From: Acidimicrobiales bacterium
Lineage (GTDB): Bacteria; Actinomycetota; Acidimicrobiia; Acidimicrobiales; SZUA-35
Direction of reading: 5' to 3'
Length of the DNA: 36,221 nucleotides
NCBI GenBank assembly: GCA_020628065.1
Contig: JAHDFR010000004.1
Span: forward strand, 10,179 to 46,399
Shown here: positions 20,570 through 26,590 of the stretch, piece after piece
How the letters are laid out: every line of letters begins with the position of its first letter
Position numbering within the stretch: position 1 is the first letter of the stretch
The notes under the pieces: model-generated
Seen by the model: the letters and a program-made list of their open reading frames with translations, nothing else
Database searches by the model: none
Told to the model about the DNA's origin: nothing
Translations under genes and position numbers: made by a program

Positions 20570-20971
20570 ATGAGACCCGTGTACCTCATCGGTGGCTTCT
20601 TCTGCGTAGGTATGGGCTGGCTCGGACTCATCACGCCCGGGCTGCCCGGCACGGTGTTCTTTGTTGGTGCCGCCTGGTGCTTTTCCCGTTCAAACCCTCG
20701 GCTTGAACAGTGGGTGCTCGATCTTCCGGCCGTAGGTCCGATGGTTCGCGACTACCGCAGCGGCCTCGGCATGCCTCGGCGGGCCAAGATCATCGCCGTG
20801 TCGTGTATCGCCGTCGCCTGCTTCTACAGCGTGGGATTTGTCATTGAACCACTGTGGGTAAGGCTCCTCGTGGCGTCGATCGGAGCGTTCGGGATCTGGT
20901 ACGTCGGTATCCGAATCCCGACGAGAGAGACGGTAATGGCCGGCCAGCTCGACCTGGCCGATCAGAGCTGA
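20570..20971 (+). CDS. DUF454 (YbaN-like) membrane protein
   Basis: A 133-residue inner-membrane protein of the DUF454/YbaN family. The N-terminal GFFCVGMGWLGLITPGLPGT matches the family signature (G-x-G-x(3)-PxLPTT type), followed by FFVGAAWCFSRSNPRLEQWV, a conserved RDYRSG..PRRAKIIA segment and two C-terminal helices. Function unknown. It is separated by 2 nt from the preceding membrane protein gene and converges on dapD. The frame extends upstream, but the part before M at 20570 is the preceding gene read out of frame. Confidence 0.85.
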   Translation: MRPVYLIGGFFCVGMGWLGLITPGLPGTVFFVGAAWCFSRSNPRLEQWVLDLPAVGPMVRDYRSGLGMPRRAKIIAVSCIAVACFYSVGFVIEPLWVRLLVASIGAFGIWYVGIRIPTRETVMAGQLDLADQS

Positions 20972-20998
20972 CCAATCCACCGGTTTGGCCCTCGGGCG

Positions 20999-21023
20999 TC
21001 GCCGACCTGCGAACAGGTGGCGA
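20999..21023. terminator. hairpin between convergent DUF454 and dapD genes
   Basis: CGCC-(G)-ACCTG-CGAA-CAGGT-GGCG forms 9 to 10 pairs with one bulged G and a CGAA tetraloop. It sits in the 84-bp gap between two stop codons and could serve both directions. No T-run follows. Confidence 0.5.
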
Positions 21024-21055
21024 GCCGTCTCAATTTCCTGGCTTTCTGGCCTGAC

Positions 21056-21955
21056 TTACTGGCCTGAGTGCAGCGCCTCGTTGATGCCACCCCACCGGTC
21101 AGGATCGGATTCTCGAGCCTCAACCGCACCGGTGACTGAATTCTGCAGATAAAGCAGTCCGGGGCGACCGGAGAGTTCCTTGGCTTTGACTGTCTCTCCG
21201 CTCGGCAGCGTCACAACCGTGCCGGCGGTTACGTACACTCCGGCGGCCACGGTGCAACCATCGCCCAGTGAAATACCGATGCCGGCGTTCGCGCCGATCA
21301 AGCAGTTCTCACCCACCGTGATCCGCTCAGTGCCACCGCCGGACAGGGTGCCCATGATGGATGCACCGCCTCCCACGTCGCTGTGCGCTCCGACCACTAC
21401 GCCCTGGCTTATACGTCCCTCCACCATGGCCGAGCCGATGGTGCCGGCGTTGAAGTTCACGAAACCCTCGTGCATCACGGTGGTTCCCTCCGCCAAGTGG
21501 GCTCCCAGGCGGACCCGTGTGGCATCGGCGATGCGAACCCCACTCGGCATGACGTAGTCGGCCATGTGCGGAAACTTGTCGACTCCACGTACCAACAACG
21601 TGTGGCCTTCAGCGCCGGCCAAGGCCCGCAAGCGGTCGAGGTTGTCCGGCGTCACCGGACCAGCCGACGTCCAGGCAACGTTGGTCATGTGACCGAAGAT
21701 GCCTTCGACGCTGATGGAGTTGGGGGTCACCTGTCGGTTCGACAGCATGTGCAGTCTCAGATAGGCGTCGGCGGCGTCAACCGGTGGCGCGCCGAGGTCC
21801 TCGATCGTGGTGGTGATGACTTCGCCCTTGATCAGCCCCAGCTTTTCGGCCAGGCATGTCCTGGCCGGTTCGACCCCTTCGGAGGGGTACCAGGCATCAA
21901 GTCTCGCTCCGGTCTCGGCGTCGACGTAGCTGTGTCCAGTCGCTGAAGCAGTCAT
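21056..21955 (-). CDS. dapD: tetrahydrodipicolinate N-succinyltransferase (actinobacterial type)
   Basis: A 299-residue left-handed beta-helix acyltransferase that transfers succinyl from succinyl-CoA to tetrahydrodipicolinate in lysine and meso-diaminopimelate synthesis. Family segments: VEGIFGHMTNVAWTSAGPV, DADATRVRLGAHLAEGTTVMH-like hexapeptide repeats, EGFVNFNAGTIGSAMVEGRI, VVGAHSDVGGGASIMGTLSGGG, CLIGANAGIGISLGDGC. This is the longer actinobacterial form rather than the 274-residue E. coli type. A TAGGAT hexamer 6 nt before the ATG suggests a leaderless mRNA. dapC and dapF lie within 5 kb on the same strand. Confidence 0.95.
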   Translation of the reverse strand: MTASATGHSYVDAETGARLDAWYPSEGVEPARTCLAEKLGLIKGEVITTTIEDLGAPPVDAADAYLRLHMLSNRQVTPNSISVEGIFGHMTNVAWTSAGPVTPDNLDRLRALAGAEGHTLLVRGVDKFPHMADYVMPSGVRIADATRVRLGAHLAEGTTVMHEGFVNFNAGTIGSAMVEGRISQGVVVGAHSDVGGGASIMGTLSGGGTERITVGENCLIGANAGIGISLGDGCTVAAGVYVTAGTVVTLPSGETVKAKELSGRPGLLYLQNSVTGAVEARESDPDRWGGINEALHSGQ

Positions 21956-21961
21956 GGCCTC

Positions 21962-21967
21962 ATCCTA
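21962..21967 (-). promoter_or_regulatory. putative leaderless -10 of dapD
   Basis: Minus-strand TAGGAT, 6 nt before the dapD ATG at 21955. Confidence 0.45.
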
Positions 21968-22019
21968 GAGGTCAACGAACCAACCGAAGGACCAAAATCA
22001 CCTGCCGCTCAACGACGAC

Positions 22020-22025
22020 TATCGT
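22020..22025 (+). promoter_or_regulatory. putative -10 before a 19-codon upstream ORF
   Basis: TATCGT 6 nt before ATG 22032. Confidence 0.35.
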
Positions 22026-22031
22026 TGGCTC

Positions 22032-22091
22032 ATGACTTGGACTCTTAGGAGTGCTGCACCGACCGGCCGTGACACCGTTGGAGCTGGGTGA
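22032..22091 (+). CDS. possible 19-residue leaderless upstream peptide
   Basis: ATG 22032 opens MTWTLRSAAPTGRDTVGAG and stops with TGA at 22089-22091, seven bases before ATG 22099 of the flavodoxin-like gene. It has TATCGT 6 nt upstream. The peptide has no recognisable features. Translation could deliver ribosomes to the downstream start, whose Shine-Dalgarno-like GAGCTGGGTGAG lies within the end of this mini-ORF. Confidence 0.3.
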   Translation: MTWTLRSAAPTGRDTVGAG

Positions 22092-22098
22092 GCCTTCG

Positions 22099-22548
22099 AT
22101 GGCCCGACTATTGGTAGTGCACCACACCCCGTCTCCGGCTACCCACTCCATGCTCCTGCAGGTGCTGGAAGGGGCTCGACAACCGGACATCGTCGATGTT
22201 GAGGTGGCCTCGGTAGCGGCGCTGGCGGCGTCGCCCATTGACGTTATCGGCGCCGACGGCTACCTCATTGGCTCACCGGCCAACCTCGGCTACCTCAGCG
22301 GTGCAGTCAAGCACTTTTTCGACACGATCTACTATCCCTGTCTGGAGGAGACCCGAGGGCGGTCGTTCGGTGTTTACCTTCACGGCAATGACGATTGCAC
22401 CGGCGCCCTGGCGGCGACGGAGACAATCACTACCGGACTGGGGTGGAAAATGGCGCAAGCCCCGGTGGTTGTCACGGGAGCGCCTCAGGCCGCCGATCTT
22501 GAACGCTGTTGGGAACTCGGTGCCGCCATCGCTGCCGGCCTAAGCTAA
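22099..22548 (+). CDS. flavodoxin-like / NADPH-dependent FMN reductase-fold protein
   Basis: A 149-residue flavodoxin-fold protein. The first strand and phosphate-binding loop are ARLLVVHHTPSPATHSML; the second FMN contact region is YLIGSPANLGYLSGAVKHFFDTIYY; a third is GVYLHGNDDCTGALAATETITTGLGW. It probably binds FMN and acts as a small redox protein or quinone/FMN reductase; the partner is unknown. ATG 22099 gives the exact fold start; a longer frame from GTG 22051 overlaps the upstream mini-ORF. It ends 10 bp from the dapC stop in convergent orientation. Confidence 0.82.
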   Translation: MARLLVVHHTPSPATHSMLLQVLEGARQPDIVDVEVASVAALAASPIDVIGADGYLIGSPANLGYLSGAVKHFFDTIYYPCLEETRGRSFGVYLHGNDDCTGALAATETITTGLGWKMAQAPVVVTGAPQAADLERCWELGAAIAAGLS

Positions 22549-22558
22549 CCCGAGAGAA

Positions 22559-23761
22559 TCAGGCCCCTAGTCGGTCGGACAACAACTGCAGTCGAACATC
22601 GGGCTGTACAACGGCCACACGGATGTGACCCGCCCCTTGAGGACCGTAAAACTCTCCGGGGCTGACTACCGCACCGATATCTGTGGCCAACCGTTCGGCC
22701 AAGGCCCAGGCGTCGCCGCCGGGCGCTGGTGCCCAAAGGTAGAAACCGCCGTCAGGCAGCGGGGCGTTCACGCCAAACTTGGCCAGCACCGTCTGCATCA
22801 TCTCCAATCGTTGGCGATACAGGCTGCGTTGCTGCTCAACATGGGACTCGTCACCCAAAGCGGCCAACCCGGCTGCCTGTGACGGTCCCGGTGGCATGAA
22901 GCCGGCATGTTTGCGTATCTCACCCAGGTAGTGAACAAGATCGGGGTCTCCGGCATAGAAGCCCGAACGGACACCGGCCAGGTTGGAACGCTTCGACAGT
23001 GAGTGGATCGCCAGAACTCCGTCGTGCCCGGACTCCAGAATCGTGCGTGGCGGCCCGCTCCAAGTGAAGGCGATGTAGCACTCGTCGGAAACGACCGGAA
23101 CAGCGTTGGCTCGTCCCCAATCTGCGGCCTGGGTGAGGTCATCTAGACCACCGGCCGGGTTACCCGGGGTGTTGACCCATAGGCACAACGCTCGGGCGGC
23201 GTCGGCGGGGTCGATGGCGTCAAGGCGTATGCGCCACGACTCATCCACCGGCACGGCTACTGATCGACACCCGGCCAGCGTCGCCCCCATGGCATAACTG
23301 GGGTAGCTGACGGCCGGATACAGCACGGTGTCTCGACTGGGTGATCGCAACTTCAGCCAGTGAGGAAGTCCGGCGACGAACTCTTTGGAACCGATGGTTG
23401 CCCGTACCGACTCGGCGGTGAGCTGGGCTGACCCCTGCAAGCCGGCATACGAATTGAGCCAGTCGGCCGCAGCGGAGCGGAACTCGCCGGTCCCAATCGA
23501 CGGCGGGTACGAACGCTCGGTCTTCGACGTTGCCAACGCATCAACAACAGCCGCAGGAGGCTCATCGAACGGCGTACCAATCGACAAGTCAACGGCTCCG
23601 CCGGAATGCGACTGAGCCAGCTGTTTAATGCCGTTGAGTCGGTCATAGGGATACGGCGGTGGGACGAAACCGTCGGGATCTCCACCAGTATCTCCACCGG
23701 GAGCTCCGCTGTCGGTTCCGCTGTGTCCTCCGATGTTGGAGGCCGATCCGGCGTCAGACAT
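22559..23761 (-). CDS. dapC: N-succinyldiaminopimelate aminotransferase
   Basis: A 400-residue fold-type I PLP aminotransferase that makes N-succinyl-L,L-diaminopimelate from the keto intermediate and glutamate. The PLP lysine is K257 in HSLSKRSNLAGVRSGF; VNTPGNPAGG and VVSDECYIAF supply cofactor contacts. Sequence style (PPPYPYDRLNGIKQLA, DLSIGTPFDEPPA) matches the actinobacterial DapC group, and dapD and dapF are close by. The first 32 residues are a Gly/Ser/Asp-rich tail; the ATG is kept because it overlaps the hflX stop in ATGTCTGA, which indicates coupling. Confidence 0.92.
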   Translation of the reverse strand: MSDAGSASNIGGHSGTDSGAPGGDTGGDPDGFVPPPYPYDRLNGIKQLAQSHSGGAVDLSIGTPFDEPPAAVVDALATSKTERSYPPSIGTGEFRSAAADWLNSYAGLQGSAQLTAESVRATIGSKEFVAGLPHWLKLRSPSRDTVLYPAVSYPSYAMGATLAGCRSVAVPVDESWRIRLDAIDPADAARALCLWVNTPGNPAGGLDDLTQAADWGRANAVPVVSDECYIAFTWSGPPRTILESGHDGVLAIHSLSKRSNLAGVRSGFYAGDPDLVHYLGEIRKHAGFMPPGPSQAAGLAALGDESHVEQQRSLYRQRLEMMQTVLAKFGVNAPLPDGGFYLWAPAPGGDAWALAERLATDIGAVVSPGEFYGPQGAGHIRVAVVQPDVRLQLLSDRLGA

Positions 23762-25244
23762 CTTGTTCCGACATCTTGGCCACGATTACCTCAGACAGTC
23801 GTTGGGCCGACGCCGGTTCCAGACGGGCGACAACACGCATTCCCTTTTCCTCCGATTCCTCGCTGAGTACCTGCCCCTCGCGATGGCTGGCGGCCAGCAG
23901 GTCGCCTCTGGCCCAGGGCACGAACAACTCGTAGACGTCGGTCATGGCCCGCAATGCTGAGCCAAGGGCGTCCAGGAAGTCTTCAACACCCTCGCCCGTT
24001 ACCGCCGACATGGCCACCGATCCGGGATGACGTCGAAGCAAGGAATCGGTGTCTTCGGCCAGATCCAGTTTGTTGAAAACCAACAGCTGCGGGATCTCCT
24101 CCGCCCCGATTTCGGCCAACACGTCGCGAACGGCGTTGATGTGAGCATCAGTGTCAGCGACCGACCCGTCGATCACATGAACCAGCAAGTCGGCTGACGC
24201 TGCTACTTCCAGCGTCGATTTAAAGGCTTCGACCAACTGATGAGGCAGTTTGCGAACGAATCCGACCGTGTCGGTCAACAGGATCTGCTCACCTCCCGGC
24301 AGCTGGAGTTTGCGGGTCGTTGGATCCAGGGTGGCAAACAGACGATCTTCGACCCGAACATCGGCGCCGGTCAACCGTCGGAGAAGTGACGACTTGCCGG
24401 CGTTGGTGTAGCCAACGATCGACACCGTGCGGTAGGGGGACCGGTGGCGGGCTTTGCGTTGGTTGTCCCGACGGGCGGCAATGGAAGCCAGATCTCGCTC
24501 CAGCTTGTGCATTCGTCGCACCAGACGACGGCGATCAACCTCAAGTTGGGTCTCGCCAGGCCCTCGGGTTCCGATGCCACCACCCTGCTGGCTGAAGTTC
24601 TTTTTGTTTCGTAGCCGGGGAAGGCGATACCGAAGTTGAGCCAGCTCGACCTGGGCTTTACCTTCGGCCGAGGTGGCGTGTTGGGCAAAGATGTCGAGAA
24701 TCACGGCGGTGCGATCGAGCGCGGTTCGTTTGAGCATCTTCTCGAGATTTACCTGTTGGCCGGGACTCAGCTCATCATCAAAGACAACAGTGTCGGCATC
24801 GATGGCCTTGGATGACTCAAGAATCTCCTGAACCTTGCCCCGACCGACGAAGGTGGCGGGATCCGGCCGATCACGCTTTTGCACGATCCGCTCCAGGGCA
24901 TCAGCCCCTGCGGTGTCAACCAGCAGGGCAAGCTCATCAAGCGAGGCGTCGGTCTCAGCCTCTGTCCGGTCGGTGGTGGTCACACCTACCAGGACAATCC
25001 GCTCGCGAAAGGCCCGGTCAAGAAACCCGGTTTCGGCGCCGCCGAACTCTCCGAATGCTCCGCGATGGTCGCTCTCCAGCGAACCATCATCCCAGGTCAG
25101 CGCACTCTGATCGGCAAATTCATCGAAGTCGATGTCGGCCCCGCCGTCGGTTTCCGGCTTTGAAGTTGTGGGGAGGAGCCGATCGTCAGCCAACAAGCAC
25201 TCTTCCGATGTAGGTTGATGGGCCGATGAGATGAATGTCGTCAT
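23754..25244 (-). CDS. hflX: ribosome-associated GTPase HflX
   Basis: A 496-residue GTPase that splits or rescues 70S ribosomes. Its N-terminal HflX domain (about 80-225; VGRGKVQEI, VVFDDELSPGQQVNLE, LDIFAQHATSAEGKAQVELAQL) includes the glycine-rich segment QQGGGIGTRGPGE, followed by a coiled-coil linker and the G domain: P-loop GYTNAGKSS (278-286), G3 DTVGF (325-329) and G4 NKLD. The 75-residue acidic N-terminal extension is typical of actinobacterial homologues. ATG 25244 lies inside the dapF 3' end (59-bp overlap); a TTG four codons upstream is the alternative. The gene is coupled to dapC downstream. Confidence 0.96.
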   Translation of the reverse strand: MTTFISSAHQPTSEECLLADDRLLPTTSKPETDGGADIDFDEFADQSALTWDDGSLESDHRGAFGEFGGAETGFLDRAFRERIVLVGVTTTDRTEAETDASLDELALLVDTAGADALERIVQKRDRPDPATFVGRGKVQEILESSKAIDADTVVFDDELSPGQQVNLEKMLKRTALDRTAVILDIFAQHATSAEGKAQVELAQLRYRLPRLRNKKNFSQQGGGIGTRGPGETQLEVDRRRLVRRMHKLERDLASIAARRDNQRKARHRSPYRTVSIVGYTNAGKSSLLRRLTGADVRVEDRLFATLDPTTRKLQLPGGEQILLTDTVGFVRKLPHQLVEAFKSTLEVAASADLLVHVIDGSVADTDAHINAVRDVLAEIGAEEIPQLLVFNKLDLAEDTDSLLRRHPGSVAMSAVTGEGVEDFLDALGSALRAMTDVYELFVPWARGDLLAASHREGQVLSEESEEKGMRVVARLEPASAQRLSEVIVAKMSEQDV

Positions 25245-26016
25245 CGGACAACTCAACAGTAGCTGAACCCCCTGGCATGGTCACAGCGATTTCGGTGTCC
25301 GCCAGATTGAGCCGATGGGCCGCCCACGCAGCGGCGCAGGCACCCGACCCGCAGGCCTGGGTGACTCCCACCCCACGCTCCCAGACAATCAGATCAAGGC
25401 TGTGCGGTCCCGTAACCTGCACGCAGTGCACGTTCATCCCTCCCGGGAACTCTGCTTCTATCCGAGGTCCAACGGTCGAGATATCAATCCCATCGAGGGT
25501 CGGGAAGAAGGCCACGAGATGAGGGTTTCCGATATCAACCGCCATTTGATGTTCAGGGCTATGGCCGGTTTGCTCCCAGCCACGGGCGATGGCCGGACCG
25601 GAACGCCCGAGACCCATTGACGCTTTCACGTTCCAGGTCGGCCCGTCGGTCGGTTGCACCCGTAGCGTTCTTGATCCGGCGTCGGTATCGACGGTCAGGT
25701 TGAACTCGCCCGCCGTGACGTCGGCCGCAACCTGACGCATCGAGATGGCGTGACCCAGGCATCGCAGTCCGTTGCCGCTGATCTCGGCTCGACCTCCGTC
25801 GGCGTTCCATAAGACCATCGACCACTTCGTCGAAGTCACATCTCCGCCGACGGGTTCCGACACGAGAAGGCCATCAGCTCCAAACCCGGTGTGGCGGTCG
25901 CACCACGACCGGGCTTCATCCGCTCCAAGCGGCCGATCCGGGGCCAAGGCAATCAGAAAGTCGTTGCCCAACCCATGGTGTTTGACGAGCTCAACGTCGG
26001 AGGCGGTGACAGTCAC
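25186..26016 (-). CDS. dapF: diaminopimelate epimerase, first catalytic Cys replaced by Ser
   Basis: A 276-residue DapF converting L,L- to meso-diaminopimelate for lysine and peptidoglycan. The N-terminal VKHHGLGNDF, FGADGLL, DIGNPHLVAF and ACGSGACAAAW segments are normal, and the second catalytic cysteine is C222. However, the first catalytic site, which usually reads (M)CGNG, is ISGNGLRC, so the position of the first Cys is S80 (codon AGC at 25779-25777). C86 nearby cannot occupy the same place in the fold. Either this lineage uses Ser/Cys or the reaction is altered. GTG start with TACAGT 6 nt upstream (leaderless arrangement). It overlaps hflX. Confidence 0.92.
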   Translation of the reverse strand: MTVTASDVELVKHHGLGNDFLIALAPDRPLGADEARSWCDRHTGFGADGLLVSEPVGGDVTSTKWSMVLWNADGGRAEISGNGLRCLGHAISMRQVAADVTAGEFNLTVDTDAGSRTLRVQPTDGPTWNVKASMGLGRSGPAIARGWEQTGHSPEHQMAVDIGNPHLVAFFPTLDGIDISTVGPRIEAEFPGGMNVHCVQVTGPHSLDLIVWERGVGVTQACGSGACAAAWAAHRLNLADTEIAVTMPGGSATVELSDDDIHLIGPSTYIGRVLVG

Positions 26017-26022
26017 TCCCCC

Positions 26023-26028
26023 ACTGTA
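26023..26028 (-). promoter_or_regulatory. putative leaderless -10 of dapF
   Basis: Minus-strand TACAGT 6 nt before GTG 26016. The intervening GGGGGA could alternatively be a poorly spaced Shine-Dalgarno. Confidence 0.4.
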
Positions 26029-26055
26029 GAGCGGAGCACGACCTCGACCGTCGAA

Positions 26056-26547
26056 TCAACGACTGAGCAGGTCAATGAAGCCGACGGCCACCACCGTGGC
26101 GTAGATCATCACGGCCAGTTTGAGCACCGTAAGCATCATCGAAACCAGCCGACGACCCCGACGTTGATCGTCGACAAATATCTGACTGGCCGGCCGGGCG
26201 GCTTCAGCCACGAACTCAACTCGATCGGCGTCGACCGGCGATGCTGCCGTCGTCTCGGCCCCGCTCTTGCTGTCAGCTGTCCCGATGCCGTTTTCGTCCG
26301 CCCCGAGATGAGTGACGACGGTGTGACTGACGACGGTGTCAGTGACGACGGTGTGAGCGACGGCGGTGTCGGCTTCGGCCGAGTCGACATCGGGGGCTGA
26401 GTCAGCCGACTTGTCATCCGCCAGGAGCTCAGCGGCCAGCTCGTCGAGCAGCTCGGAGAAGAGGTCGTCGGCCGGACGCCGACCCCACGCAGATCGCGAT
26501 GGTTCATCGTCGCCCGATGCCCACTGTCTTGGCGATACCAGCGTCAC
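26056..26547 (-). CDS. unknown tail-anchored-type membrane protein with pentapeptide repeats
   Basis: A 163-residue protein not recognised from any family. It has an acidic helical segment (DLFSELLDELAAELLADDK), then four imperfect pentapeptides (TAVAH, TVVTD, TVVSH, TVVTH) encoded by 15-bp DNA repeats, a disordered stretch, a basic patch (DDQRRGRRL) and one C-terminal membrane helix (VSMMLTVLKLAVMIYATVVAVGFIDLL). This suggests a cytoplasmic protein anchored by its C-terminus. GTG 26547 is chosen because AAGGGA precedes it by 6 nt and it lies 43 bp after the stop of the deacetylase/GT2 gene; a GTG at 26631 inside that gene is the alternative. The position suggests a role with the glycan synthase. 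Confidence 0.6.
   Translation of the reverse strand: MTLVSPRQWASGDDEPSRSAWGRRPADDLFSELLDELAAELLADDKSADSAPDVDSAEADTAVAHTVVTDTVVSHTVVTHLGADENGIGTADSKSGAETTAASPVDADRVEFVAEAARPASQIFVDDQRRGRRLVSMMLTVLKLAVMIYATVVAVGFIDLLSR
26312..26371. repeat. four 15-bp in-frame tandem repeats
   Basis: Units of the form GTGACGACGGTGTGA at 26312, 26327, 26342 and 26357 (last copy degenerate). On the coding (minus) strand they give TVVxH-type pentapeptides. The period is a multiple of three, so copy-number change keeps the frame. Confidence 0.85.
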
Positions 26548-26590
26548 GGGACGTCCCTTCGTCCGACCGACGCCAACGCTGTTCGATTCT

